Positions 23,058 to 31,811 of a stretch of 64,000 nt of DNA are shown piece after piece. The notes under the pieces are model-generated. The model had not been told where the DNA came from. It searched no databases and saw nothing but the letters and a program-made list of their open reading frames with translations. The translations under genes and the position numbers were made by a program. Source of the stretch: Acetatifactor muris (GTDB lineage: Bacteria > Bacillota > Clostridia > Lachnospirales > Lachnospiraceae); contig NZ_JANJZD010000021.1 in NCBI RefSeq assembly GCF_024623325.1, forward strand, positions 1 to 64,000. The letters are read 5' to 3'. Positions within the stretch are counted from its first letter, which is position 1, and each line of letters opens with the position of its first letter.

Positions 23058-24950
23058 CTAATAGCATGGCACACCGTATCCGTATATGGAATCACTGCCC
23101 ATGCTGTAACTTCTCCTGGCACAAATATCGCCGCTGTTGCCTTCTACGGTATTCACAACGCCATTCGTCACGCTCTCCACAATCCCCACATGGTCGATTG
23201 TCCCGTCATTCCCCCAATCAAAGAATATTATATCCCCCGCTGCCGGGACATAGCTTGCGTCCCGAAACTGCCCACGGGCATCAAACCAGTCCACACCATC
23301 CGAACATAAGGAGAATTTCGGTATCACACCGCTTTCCAGATAACCACACTGCTCCGCACACCACGACACAAAGCAGGCGCACCATTCCACCCTGCTGTCA
23401 AACCCGTACCAGCTCCAGTAGGTGTCACCGCTGTTGCCTTCCTGCGTCAAAGCCACCTGCACGATTGCCTGGCTCCCGGTTCCGGTGGGGATTCTGCCGA
23501 AAATATAATACCGGAGTACATGGGGGACGTACTGCTTATCCCCGTAACTGCTCCAGCCCATCCGTTCCGCCATCATATCGGAAAATTCTGCGGCATTGGC
23601 GGCGGTGTATCCTCCATAGTTGCCTTGTGCCCATGCGATATAGCCATTCCCGAAGTTGTATCCCTGCAACGCCAGCCTGATATGCTCCATGTCCACCGGA
23701 TTCTCCACCCCTGCGCTTTGCAGGCAGTCTTTTAATGCCTGAACGCCGCACTCAATAGAATATTCCGGATCGGTGATTCCATTCGGCTCTCTTGGGTATC
23801 TGGTGTTATAGCCGCTCTCGGAGCTTTGCATGGGATCGCTGCCCTGCCCGTCGCTTTCCTGCATCATCACCGCCTTAATCAGCTCCACATATTCCTCAAT
23901 GCCATACTGTTTCGCATAAATGCGGATGACCGGCTCATAGGCTTCCACCTCCGCACTGACCGGGCTTACCGTGCTGGAATTGCCGCCGCCCACCATGCAG
24001 AGGATTCCGCCGAACAGAAGGACGATAATCAGAATCAGGACGGCCACCCATCCCCCTGCAGCAATGGCGCTTACCAGTGCTTTTGTCCCGGCTATGATTG
24101 CTTTTACTGCGCTTGCTGTGGCTTTTGCCGCTGCCCTCACTGCCTGTTCCGCCGCCCTTGCCGCCTGCCTTGCTGCCCGTGCTGTTTTTTCCGCTGTCTT
24201 TACGGACGCTTTCGCCGCTGCTTTTGCGGTCTTTGCCGCCTCCTTTGTGGTTTTTACGGTTTTCCCTGCGGTCTGCTCGGCGGTTTTTACGGATTTTGCG
24301 GCAGATTTGATTGTCCCTTTCCCGGTATTCTTCACCGCCTGCCCCGTTTTCCCTGCGGTCTTGACCGTTTTTTCGCCCCGGTCTATGGTCTTGATGGTCT
24401 GCTTGGGAAGCTCCCGGATTTGTGCCGCCTGCTGTTTGGCATTTTGCTGTGAGATTCTCTGCTGTGACGCCCTCTGCATGGCTCTCTGTCCTGCGGCTTT
24501 CTTCTGCGCTGCCTGTTTTGCCGCCTGCTCCTGCGCTTTTTTCCTCATCTGCTCTTTCGGCTGGTAAGGCTCTCCCCTGCCTGACGGTACGGAAGGCCGG
24601 GGAGATTGAGAAGGCTCCCTGTGTGTAGGACTTCTCCCCTCACGGACTGCCTCTCTGGTTGCTTTCGTTTCTTTGGAAATCCGGTGTTTTTCCTTTGCCT
24701 TATCTGCAAGCCGGCCGCCCTGCTTTCTCGCCTGATGTGCGGCTTCATGGGCGGCTCGGTCGGCTCCCCGCTCCGTTTTATCCTCGGCATATTCCGTGGG
24801 GGAAACATACCTCTTTTCCTGCGGCTGTGCCTTTTCCACGGTTTCCTTTGTGCGGACATAGGCACGTTTCACTCGTTCCATGCCCGTCACGGTCTTGTCC
24901 AGTGCCTTTACATCCTTATGGACTTGGCGTGTCTTAATTTCCTTGCTCAT
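23058..24950 (-). CDS. Bifunctional lysozyme-like/CHAP cell wall hydrolase of the conjugation system
   Basis: This 630-residue protein opens a path through the peptidoglycan for the transfer channel. Residues 1-290 are basic and Ala/Lys/Thr-rich, with a tandem KTAxx-type repeat from about 195 to 285. One membrane segment follows at 300-322 (VAVLILIIVLLFGGILCMV). A lysozyme-like domain spans 335-470, with the likely catalytic Glu365 in MMQESDG and the GYNFGNGYIAW motif. A CHAP-type amidase domain spans 495-630, with Cys524 and Cys526 in WCACFVSWC and His587 in DHVGIV. It is the usual VirB1-like hydrolase of Tn916/Tn1549-type elements. The ribosome site is AAAGGAGG. Confidence 0.93.
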   Translation of the reverse strand: MSKEIKTRQVHKDVKALDKTVTGMERVKRAYVRTKETVEKAQPQEKRYVSPTEYAEDKTERGADRAAHEAAHQARKQGGRLADKAKEKHRISKETKATREAVREGRSPTHREPSQSPRPSVPSGRGEPYQPKEQMRKKAQEQAAKQAAQKKAAGQRAMQRASQQRISQQNAKQQAAQIRELPKQTIKTIDRGEKTVKTAGKTGQAVKNTGKGTIKSAAKSVKTAEQTAGKTVKTTKEAAKTAKAAAKASVKTAEKTARAARQAARAAEQAVRAAAKATASAVKAIIAGTKALVSAIAAGGWVAVLILIIVLLFGGILCMVGGGNSSTVSPVSAEVEAYEPVIRIYAKQYGIEEYVELIKAVMMQESDGQGSDPMQSSESGYNTRYPREPNGITDPEYSIECGVQALKDCLQSAGVENPVDMEHIRLALQGYNFGNGYIAWAQGNYGGYTAANAAEFSDMMAERMGWSSYGDKQYVPHVLRYYIFGRIPTGTGSQAIVQVALTQEGNSGDTYWSWYGFDSRVEWCACFVSWCAEQCGYLESGVIPKFSLCSDGVDWFDARGQFRDASYVPAAGDIIFFDWGNDGTIDHVGIVESVTNGVVNTVEGNSGDICARRSYSMGSDSIYGYGVPCY

Positions 24951-24980
24951 CGCCCGCCCTCCTTTGGGATAAACCTGCCA

Positions 24981-25775
24981 TTACTCCGCAATCTTTTTCG
25001 CCACTACCACAAGCCGCCCGTTTGTCCGGGAATACTCGCAGGTGGAAAGCGTAATCAATTTGTCCCCGTATTCGGCGGTCACTCCCGTGTCATAGAGGGA
25101 TAACGCTTTGCACTCATCCACATACACCTGAAACTCTTCCTCCGTTTCCGCATTGGCGAACAGATAATACTTGAACCCCGTATCGTCGTATACCGTGGTC
25201 TTGAATACTGCAATCACTTCATAGTCCGCTGTTTTCGTGAGCGTGTCAAAGCGGATGATCTTGTGTTTCTCGTAAAATTTCCGGCTCTCATAGTCCATCA
25301 ATCCGGTGAACATTGTGCCGTTTTTCATGTGGTGTCCGTAAATAATCACATTGTCGCTGGGTTCAAAGGGATTGCAATGCTCCGCAATATAAGGCACCCC
25401 GTATGCGCTGTATTCCTTTTCAAAGCTGCGCTTCAGGTAGAAGTCGGGATTGTCCGGCGTGAACATCACCGGGTAGTTGATGTTCGTCCCGTCAATGGAA
25501 ATCCACCCCGCCATATCGTTATTCTGGTTGAAAAGCTCCTGATATTTGGCAAGCGGGGACTGGTTTTCTCCCTCTGTCATATCCTCCGGCGTTTCTTCGG
25601 TTTCCCCGGTTTCTTCCGATTCCTCCGCCTGCTCCACAATCTCCGCCAACTGTGCAAATTCATTGGTTGACTTCCCTGCGCTGGCATAATGGGTGATGAC
25701 CTGAAACATGGAAATACAGAAAAGCAGGGTACAGAGCGCCGCCCCTGCGGTATAGATATAAATTTTTTTCTTCAT
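24981..25775 (-). CDS. Class B sortase
   Basis: This 264-residue enzyme has an N-terminal membrane segment (YTAGAALCTLLFCISMFQVI), an acidic spacer at 45-75 and a sortase domain. The catalytic residues are visible: His148 in IIYGHHMKNGT, Cys246 in ITLSTCEYS and Arg254 in TNGRLVVVAKK. The TLSTC signature with a helix-containing insertion is typical of class B. In ICEs such sortases anchor element-encoded surface proteins, such as the truncated adhesin at the left of the window, to the cell wall. It sits between the CHAP hydrolase and a DUF6674-like gene. Confidence 0.95.
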   Translation of the reverse strand: MKKKIYIYTAGAALCTLLFCISMFQVITHYASAGKSTNEFAQLAEIVEQAEESEETGETEETPEDMTEGENQSPLAKYQELFNQNNDMAGWISIDGTNINYPVMFTPDNPDFYLKRSFEKEYSAYGVPYIAEHCNPFEPSDNVIIYGHHMKNGTMFTGLMDYESRKFYEKHKIIRFDTLTKTADYEVIAVFKTTVYDDTGFKYYLFANAETEEEFQVYVDECKALSLYDTGVTAEYGDKLITLSTCEYSRTNGRLVVVAKKIAE

Positions 25776-25875
25776 TCAAAAATCCTCCATAAAGTCCCGG
25801 CAAAAACGCTTTCCTTTGGCATTCTGCCGGGATAATTTCATAAAAATAACAGGCGTTGCGCCTGCGTGTCACTGG

Positions 25876-26643
25876 TTACCTTGCCTGTTCTTTGGCTGGC
25901 TGTATTTTCTGGCTCTCGTTCCTCCCTCTTTTTATCTGCCTTAGCTCCGCTTTCACCGATGGCTTTTTATCCTCTCCCCGGCAAAACTGCTCCATCCGCT
26001 TCTGTGCGTTCCCCGCCGCTTTTTCCATTGCGGCGAATGACCTGCCGAAAGACAGAAACGCTTTCTGGATTTTCGCAAGGACGCCTTTATCCCCTTTCGG
26101 CTCTGCCAGTTCTTTGGTACGCCTGCCGATCAACGCCCGCCCCGCATTTTTCGTGTGCTGCGCCGCTTTATTCAGCTCGCCGCCGACAATGCCGATTTTC
26201 GCCGCATTCCGCTCCATGCTTTCCATGCCGCTGTGCAGGCTTTCTTTTAAAGCAGACAGGGCGGCAGGAATTTTCATGGCGGATACTGCCCTCCTTAATG
26301 CGTCCACGCCTTTCTCCTTAAAATCATGCACCGCATTTTTCGCAGAACGGACAAGGTTTGTCTTTACAAGGGCTATCTGGCCGCCAATTTCCTGCACTTT
26401 GCCCTCTGCGCTGTCCAGAATCCGGGCGGCAGTCGCCTTTATCCCCCTGTCCTGAATCTGCTCCAACTGCCCCCGCACCTCTTTTAATTCTTTCATTACC
26501 TGCCCGAACTGGCTTTCCATGCCTTCCAGATAATTGACAAGGGTTTCCACTTCCTGCCGCTCTTTTTTCAGCCCGTTCCCTTCCAGAACCTGAAACAGTT
26601 CCCGGATTTCCGGCTGTTCCCTTAACGCAACCGCCGCTTCCAT
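25876..26643 (-). CDS. DUF6674-like helical protein of the transfer region
   Basis: This 255-residue, mostly helical protein has no membrane segment. It starts MEAAVALREQPEIRELFQVL and contains a coiled coil (VMKELKEVRGQLEQIQDRGI) and a basic C-terminus (RQIKRGRNESQKIQPAKEQA). I recognise it as the DUF6674 type, which is widely conserved in Clostridia ICEs and has unknown function. GGAGGGCGTTAAGC precedes the ATG. It begins 2 bp after the upstream gene ends, so translation is coupled. It may be a cytoplasmic accessory of the transfer channel. Confidence 0.78.
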   Translation of the reverse strand: MEAAVALREQPEIRELFQVLEGNGLKKERQEVETLVNYLEGMESQFGQVMKELKEVRGQLEQIQDRGIKATAARILDSAEGKVQEIGGQIALVKTNLVRSAKNAVHDFKEKGVDALRRAVSAMKIPAALSALKESLHSGMESMERNAAKIGIVGGELNKAAQHTKNAGRALIGRRTKELAEPKGDKGVLAKIQKAFLSFGRSFAAMEKAAGNAQKRMEQFCRGEDKKPSVKAELRQIKRGRNESQKIQPAKEQAR

Positions 26644-26645
26644 GC

Positions 26646-27062
26646 TTAACGCCCTCCCCTCTCTGCACTGTCTGCCCTCGTCTTAACTGCGGGTAAGTCC
26701 CTGCAATATTCGGGATACCGCATTTTTATGGCTTCGTAAAAATAAGGCGCATAACCGCAGTCAAAGATTTCATAGGGCGTTGACATCCGCTCGTCCCCCT
26801 GCTCCGCATAACCGTTCCAGAGGTTGAAGGCAAGGCGGGTGAGCCGCACCGTCCCTCCCGTCTGCCACCCCTCATGCAGTCCCTCCGGCCTGATGCAGTC
26901 CTGCTTAAAGTCAAACATCCTGCCCACGTTGTTCCTCGCCGTGTCGGAAATCCCCACGCAGTAGAAAAAGGCTCTGTGGTAGCAGTCATTGACACGGGAT
27001 TTCGCCATCATCGTGTAAAAAAACTTTTCATGCTCCTTAGATGAAAACCTGATTTCTGACAT
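26646..27062 (-). CDS. DUF6075-like protein of the transfer region
   Basis: This 138-residue protein starts MSEIRFSSKEHEKFFYTMMA and contains DCYHRAFFYCVGISDTARNN and LTRLAFNLWNGY. It is the DUF6075 type, a conserved ICE protein of unknown function. There is no signal peptide and no known catalytic motif, though Cys, His and Tyr residues are clustered in the middle. The start is supported by GGAGGGATCAGA. A terminator hairpin just upstream separates it from the VirB4 gene. Confidence 0.78.
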   Translation of the reverse strand: MSEIRFSSKEHEKFFYTMMAKSRVNDCYHRAFFYCVGISDTARNNVGRMFDFKQDCIRPEGLHEGWQTGGTVRLTRLAFNLWNGYAEQGDERMSTPYEIFDCGYAPYFYEAIKMRYPEYCRDLPAVKTRADSAERGGR

Positions 27063-27077
27063 TCTGATCCCTCCATA

Positions 27078-27124
27078 GAAAAAGGCGGCTCTCTAACAGA
27101 TATTCCACTGTTTAAAAGCCGCCT
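27078..27124 (-). terminator. Rho-independent terminator between VirB4 and DUF6075 genes
   Basis: On the minus strand AGGCGGCT pairs with AGCCGCCT around a 26 nt loop that itself carries ACAGT/ACTGT-like pairing. TTTTTCTATGG follows. It may partly stop the transfer transcript before the DUF6075 gene. Confidence 0.7.
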
Positions 27125-27177
27125 GAATATTTTTATCTGCTCCTGTTATAGACTTTTATCTGTCCCGGTTATGAATT

Positions 27178-29514
27178 TCACCTGCTCCGGTTTGCACTGT
27201 CCTCGCCCGGCTTCGTTGTCATCAGCCGATACAGACGGGTATTCTTCGGGAATTTATTGGTAAACGGCACAAGGGAACTCCCGTATTTTATCAAGCCGCA
27301 CCCTGCGTCCGCATTGGTGATATAGCTCATCTGCTCGTTTGAGATATTCAGCAAATCCGCAAGTTTCTGTCTGTCGGACGCCGCCTGGTTCAGCATGACG
27401 ATATACTCGCTGTTGGACAGCATCGTGCTGGCAAGGACAGAATCTAACAGATATTCCACGTTCTGCGTGATGGCGTTGGGGAACGCATTTCTTTTCCGGA
27501 ACCGCCTCCATGCAGAGTTAAAGAACGCCCCGGAATACTCGTTCTCAAACACCACATGAAACTCGTCCAGAAAGATATGGGTACGTTTCCCCTTCTTCCA
27601 GTTCTCCGTGACACGGTTTAACATGGCGTCCGTGATAACCAAAAGCCCCATTGTTTTCAGCTGCTTCCCTAAGTCCATGATGTCATAGACAATCATGCGG
27701 TTATTTATATCCACGTTGCTCTCATGGGCAAATGCGTCCAAACTGCCGCTTGTAAAAAGCTCCAACGCCAGCGCAAGGTCTTTCGCCTCCCGCTCCGGCT
27801 GCTCCAGCATTTTCTCCCGGAGCCTGCACAAAGTCGGCACGTTGCCGCCTGCCTGATAATCTTCGTAAACTGCTGCGGTACAGCGGTCGATGATGGATTT
27901 CTCCTTTGCGCTGACGCCTTTTTTGTCAAGCTGCTCAAATAAGGACAGCACAAACTCGGACTTGTCAATGACCGGGTTCCCGCCATCGCCATACCCCTCC
28001 ACCATGTCCATTGCATTGATATGGTCACGGCTCCCCGCCGCAATGCGGATGACTTCGCCGCCCATCGCTTCAATCAGGGAACCGTACTCTCGTTCGGGAT
28101 CGCATATGAGAATATCGTCCCCGGTGGCAAGGGCAAGGAACACAATCAGCATTTTTGCGCTGAAGGATTTGCCGCTTCCCGGCACGCCTAACAAAAAGGA
28201 ATTAGGATTCAGCAATTTCGCTTTGTTGCACATGATAAGGTTATGGGAGATTGCGTTCTCCCCGCAGTAAATGCCGCCCTCATCCATGATTTCCTGCACC
28301 CGGAAAGGCATCAGCACCGCAAGGCTCTCGGTGGTAAGTGTCCGAAGCGCATTGATTTTCCGGTGTCCGATGGGCAGGGCGGTATTCAGGCCGTCCATCT
28401 GCTGGTATTTCAGGGTGGAAAACTGGCATAAATGCTTTCTTGCCACGGTCAATATGGTATCCGTATCGGCGTCAAGCTGTTCTTTCGTGTCGGCGGTATG
28501 CACCAGCGTCAAGACTGCAAACATCATCCGCTGGTCACGGGTGGTTAAATCGTCCAGAAACTCCTTGCTTTCCTTCCTCTGCTGCTCCATGTCATAGGGG
28601 ACGACTGCGGAAAAATTGTTGTTGGCGTTCTGTTTCCTCTGCCAGTTGGTGATGTTGGTTTCCACGCCCAAAAGACGGTTCTCCACCTCCCGCACCGCTT
28701 CATCCGTGGGGATGGGTATCACGTCAATGCTCATCATCAGGTTGCGGCTCAAATCCGTAAGCTCCGCAATCATGTTGTCTTTGATATAGGACGCATACTC
28801 TCTGAGGAAAAGCACACGCCCGTAACGGTTCCCCATGCGGAAATGGTCTTTTTCAAACTCAAGGCTGTCCGGGCAGATAAAGTCCTTAAAGCTATGCCCT
28901 TTTTTCATGGTTTCCGGCAAATCAAACCGGAAGCTGGTTTCTTCCCCGGTACGGTAGAAGTCATGCAGCGCCCGCAGTTTATCCGTTGCGTCCATTTCCA
29001 CGCATTTGGAGCCTAACCGTGAAAAATGGCTCACTAAATCCGTGCCGATACGGGCAAAATACGTCCTCGCCTCCTCAATGGATTTCTTATACACCGATAC
29101 CGTCACATATTTTTCCTGCACAATGCTGTTGGCTCCCGTGGCTTTCTCTAAGAGCATGGCATTGTACTCTTTCCGGTATAAATCAAGGCCGTCCTCCTGC
29201 ATGGGGATTAAGATTGCCTTCTCAAAATCCTGCCTGTTCAGGCGGCGGTTGTTGATGGTGATTTTCGTGGTTGCGCCGCTGTCAAAGGAATTGAGAAGCT
29301 CGCTGTACTCAAGGAACATGGCTTCCTTGTCCTCCCGGCTCGCCACCGCATAGTTGATGTCCACAAATTTATAGGTTCTGGCAAATTTGTTCCGCCCGAT
29401 CTGGAATATCCCGTCCGCCCATATTGCCTGGATGGGGATTGCCTGCTGGACGCCTTTGGGGATGACAAATTTCTCCTTGTCCTGCTTGAAAATATTGCTC
29501 AATGTCTTAATCAT
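27178..29514 (-). CDS. VirB4-like conjugation ATPase
   Basis: This 778-residue ATPase powers the type IV secretion channel. Walker A GVPGSGKSF starts at about residue 443 and Walker B HIFLDEFHVVF near 655. The N-terminal part (about residues 20-300) matches the VirB4 N-terminal domain of Gram-positive elements, with VIPKGVQQAIPIQAIWADGI at its start. The start ATG is taken at 29,512-29,514, following GGGAGGAGCGGAAACGGA; it overlaps the end of the PrgI gene by 8 bp. All ATPase motifs look intact, so the gene is probably functional. Confidence 0.95.
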   Translation of the reverse strand: MIKTLSNIFKQDKEKFVIPKGVQQAIPIQAIWADGIFQIGRNKFARTYKFVDINYAVASREDKEAMFLEYSELLNSFDSGATTKITINNRRLNRQDFEKAILIPMQEDGLDLYRKEYNAMLLEKATGANSIVQEKYVTVSVYKKSIEEARTYFARIGTDLVSHFSRLGSKCVEMDATDKLRALHDFYRTGEETSFRFDLPETMKKGHSFKDFICPDSLEFEKDHFRMGNRYGRVLFLREYASYIKDNMIAELTDLSRNLMMSIDVIPIPTDEAVREVENRLLGVETNITNWQRKQNANNNFSAVVPYDMEQQRKESKEFLDDLTTRDQRMMFAVLTLVHTADTKEQLDADTDTILTVARKHLCQFSTLKYQQMDGLNTALPIGHRKINALRTLTTESLAVLMPFRVQEIMDEGGIYCGENAISHNLIMCNKAKLLNPNSFLLGVPGSGKSFSAKMLIVFLALATGDDILICDPEREYGSLIEAMGGEVIRIAAGSRDHINAMDMVEGYGDGGNPVIDKSEFVLSLFEQLDKKGVSAKEKSIIDRCTAAVYEDYQAGGNVPTLCRLREKMLEQPEREAKDLALALELFTSGSLDAFAHESNVDINNRMIVYDIMDLGKQLKTMGLLVITDAMLNRVTENWKKGKRTHIFLDEFHVVFENEYSGAFFNSAWRRFRKRNAFPNAITQNVEYLLDSVLASTMLSNSEYIVMLNQAASDRQKLADLLNISNEQMSYITNADAGCGLIKYGSSLVPFTNKFPKNTRLYRLMTTKPGEDSANRSR

Positions 29515-29872
29515 TCCGTTTCCGCTCCTCCCTTTCATGGTTCTCAATGCACGGCTTCACTGCTTCGTAATAGATGTTTTCCGGGTTAAACAGCAGGCGT
29601 TTCGGGATAAGGAACTCCGACTTTATCCACGCCCACAAAAACTGCTCTGCGTTCATCCCGTGGTAGCGGATAAAGCCTAACGCCGCAAAGGGAGCCGCCC
29701 CCAAAATGCACATCCAGCTCACGGTTTCCGTCCCCACATAAGGACTGAGTAAAAAATAAAGCCCAACGGCAACGCCGCAGGCTAAGACAGAAAAAACGAA
29801 CTGCCGCATGGACAGCCCGAAAAACATGGATTCCGTGTAATTACGGATTTCTCGGTTTATTTTTACTTCCAA
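29507..29872 (-). CDS. prgI: PrgI-family membrane protein (VirB3-like)
   Basis: This 121-residue protein has two membrane segments close together (FVFSVLACGVAVGLYFLLS and VSWMCILGAAPFAALGFI) and a cytoplasmic tail ending ERKRND. It starts with the family pattern VKINREIRNYTESMFFGLSM. PrgI/VirB3 proteins link the VirB4 ATPase to the membrane channel. The start is TTG at 29,870-29,872, supported by AGGAGGCGAGAAGT. It overlaps the VirB4 gene, as usual for this pair. Confidence 0.93.
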   Translation of the reverse strand: MEVKINREIRNYTESMFFGLSMRQFVFSVLACGVAVGLYFLLSPYVGTETVSWMCILGAAPFAALGFIRYHGMNAEQFLWAWIKSEFLIPKRLLFNPENIYYEAVKPCIENHEREERKRND

Positions 29873-29884
29873 ACTTCTCGCCTC

Positions 29885-30397
29885 CTACCGTTCCTGCACT
29901 TTCTTTGTCTCCCTCTCTCTTTTGTACAGCCGCATTATATCCTTACCCTCATGCAAAACTTTTTCCTGCAAGAGCTGTTTTGTAATGCCGTTTTGTTTAC
30001 AATAGGATAAATACGTCTGCACGCCCTTGCTGCATTTACTGTCCTTGTCACAGGATTCCTCAATCATTTCCCAGACAGCAGAATGGCACTCCAATGTCAT
30101 TCCCACAATTTCATACCCATTCCCTAATGGCTCCAGCAAATCAGATTCAAAATTGGATGGCCAGTTATAACTCACGGTTTCTTCCTTACGGAATGGATAG
30201 AAAAAAATCTCCTGCTCCCGGTAGTTGGAATACGCATACGCAATTACCGTTTCCGGCTGCGTCCTGCCTTCTTTTAAAAGGATATACTGTATCTGGTAAT
30301 TCTCTGCTTTATCTACGTCTCTGTCATTCTGATATTCTGCGGTACGTTTCAGGAAACGTGCCGCTTCCCTCATAATCTTTTCTTTACTTAATTTCAT
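29885..30397 (-). CDS. Unknown protein of the transfer operon, 170 residues
   Basis: This hydrophilic protein starts MKLSKEKIMREAARFLKRTA and ends with basic residues. No membrane segment is seen. The centre (NYREQEIFFYPFRKEETVSY) has several aromatic residues. It lies 12 bp after PrgI's start and before TrbL in the usual place for a variable accessory gene in this operon. GAGGTGGATGTAG precedes the ATG. No recognisable motif or family; it may be a cargo gene that entered the operon, because base composition is slightly more AT-rich than its neighbours. Confidence 0.65.
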   Translation of the reverse strand: MKLSKEKIMREAARFLKRTAEYQNDRDVDKAENYQIQYILLKEGRTQPETVIAYAYSNYREQEIFFYPFRKEETVSYNWPSNFESDLLEPLGNGYEIVGMTLECHSAVWEMIEESCDKDSKCSKGVQTYLSYCKQNGITKQLLQEKVLHEGKDIMRLYKRERETKKVQER

Positions 30398-30413
30398 CTA
30401 CATCCACCTCACT

Positions 30414-31253
30414 TTACAGCCCCATCATCTCACGCACAACCCGGTCTGCCATCTTCACTGCCCCTACAAGCACGAGCATATTGAAAATCAGCTCCCCGAT
30501 ATAACTCCATACCATTGTGACTGCCGCCGCATCCGGATCGACTGCGGGCGGGGACGCCGCAAACAGCGAAAATATGATGCAGGCAAGCACGATAATCGCC
30601 CCTTCTAAGCATACCGCCGCATAGGACTTGATAAAACTTTTCCCTACGTTCTGTGACGGCTCCCCGGCAAAAGTCGATAAGGGAATGGGCGCAATCGCTG
30701 TGTAAAGGTACAGTCGGAAAAACCGCCCGTACACGCTCATTATCATAATAAAGCTCAACACCGTGATAAACAGCCCGCCGATTAACGTCACCGCCCACAA
30801 GGGGATACTCTCGAAAAAGCCGCAGTCCTCCACTGCCTCCACAATCTCATTTGGCAATACGGTCTGCTGTGCGGCTCCAAAGCCTGCGGTTCGCATAATC
30901 GTGCTGACTATCCCCTGCACGATATTGAATAACGCCATCATCAGCTCCAGCCCGTGGGATATGACGCCCTTTGCTATGGCAAAGCGGACAAACAGCTTTA
31001 ATGCGTGTTCCGGCTTTTTCACTTCCACAAAGCTGCCGCACGTCTTTACCACGCCGACAACAAAGAACAGCACCAAAAGGGCATAGGCTACCGCCTGCAA
31101 CGCCCCGTGGATGTTCACAATCGCGCTCCAGATTCCTCCTCCCTTAAACTGTTCCGGGGACTGCGTGAGAAGCTGCCATATCTCCGCCAGTTTTTCATTC
31201 CATGTTTCCAGTGCATTGACTAAGTTCTGCACTACCCAGTTATCTGAATCCAC
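30414..31253 (-). CDS. TrbL/VirB6-like membrane channel protein
   Basis: This 279-residue polytopic membrane protein has about five or six hydrophobic segments: AVAYALLVLFFVVGVVKTC, LMMALFNIVQGIVSTIM, IPLWAVTLIGGLFITVLSFI, FRLYLYTAIAPIPL, AIIVLACIIFSLFAA and FNMLVLVGAVKMADRV. The pattern matches the TrbL/VirB6-like (CD1112-type) proteins of Tn1549 relatives, part of the inner-membrane channel. The start is GTG at 31,251-31,253, following a GAGGTGAAATGA site. It lies directly downstream of the Maff2 pilin-like gene. Confidence 0.9.
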   Translation of the reverse strand: MDSDNWVVQNLVNALETWNEKLAEIWQLLTQSPEQFKGGGIWSAIVNIHGALQAVAYALLVLFFVVGVVKTCGSFVEVKKPEHALKLFVRFAIAKGVISHGLELMMALFNIVQGIVSTIMRTAGFGAAQQTVLPNEIVEAVEDCGFFESIPLWAVTLIGGLFITVLSFIMIMSVYGRFFRLYLYTAIAPIPLSTFAGEPSQNVGKSFIKSYAAVCLEGAIIVLACIIFSLFAASPPAVDPDAAAVTMVWSYIGELIFNMLVLVGAVKMADRVVREMMGL

Positions 31254-31278
31254 TCATTTCACCTCGCTTCTGGATTTT

Positions 31279-31310
31279 GCAGAGGGGCCTGCCAACGCCT
31301 GCCCCTCTGC
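31279..31310. repeat. Perfect 9 bp inverted repeat between the Maff2 and TrbL genes
   Basis: GCAGAGGGG (31,279-31,287) pairs with CCCCTCTGC (31,302-31,310). No T-run follows on the minus strand. It may stabilise the mRNA 3' end of the upstream pilin-like gene so that this gene is expressed at a higher level. Confidence 0.6.
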
Positions 31311-31346
31311 CGTTGCTCTTTTTACATGGTGTTCCGACAGCCTCCA

Positions 31347-31691
31347 TCAGCCAGTGATAAGGGTTAAGATTTCCTTTGCAAAGGTAATGATGACGCCGCC
31401 CGCAAGGGTTAAGAACCCGTTGGAACGCTGGCTCGGATCGTGGGACTGCAAAGACAATCCAACCTGCACGATGCCCCAACCCAACAAGATTAAGCCCACT
31501 GCACGGATTAAGCCGAAAATAAAATCAGACAGGTTGTTGATGACCGTAAGCGGATCGCCCGCCGCATACACCGTTGTTGCCCCGGCTGTCATCATAAGCA
31601 CCAATGCGGCGTACACCGCCATCGCCCGCTTTGTCTTTCTGCCCATCGGCTGTCTGCTGGTTTCCTTGCTGTTCTCGTTTTTCTTCATCAT
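31347..31691 (-). CDS. Maff2-family pilin-like protein (VirB2-like)
   Basis: This 114-residue protein has a signal-like start with a basic stretch (GRKTKRAMAVYAALVLMMTAG ends near AAG) and then the conserved Maff2 core: DPLTVINNLSDFIFGLIRAV, a hydrophobic turn, VGLSLQSHDPSQRSNG, and a second membrane helix LAGGVIITFAKEILTLIT. Two membrane helices with a polar loop are typical of VirB2-like pilins. The start has GGAGGAAACAGAACA. It is short and highly conserved in Clostridia ICEs and sits between the VirD4 and TrbL genes. Confidence 0.92.
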   Translation of the reverse strand: MMKKNENSKETSRQPMGRKTKRAMAVYAALVLMMTAGATTVYAAGDPLTVINNLSDFIFGLIRAVGLILLGWGIVQVGLSLQSHDPSQRSNGFLTLAGGVIITFAKEILTLITG

Positions 31692-31811
31692 TGTTCTGTT
31701 TCCTCCTTGTTTTGAGATTGGTTTTTAATCAGTTGCGCCCCGGCGTAACTGGCGCCGATTTCACCGCTTGCGTTCCCCTGTGAAATCGTGCGCCTCTGCC
31801 AGAGGCTTGTT

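Noticed and set aside
24090..24370. Repeated short units resembling a repeat array or CRISPR
   Set aside because: They are in-frame protein repeats (KTA-type) of the CHAP protein; spacing and spacers do not fit a CRISPR array. No CRISPR array was seen anywhere in the window.
23826..24567. Long plus-strand frames opposite the CHAP gene, with Cys/Phe/Arg-rich and Ala-rich proteins
   Set aside because: They are antisense shadows of the KTAxx repeat region in a GC-rich gene.
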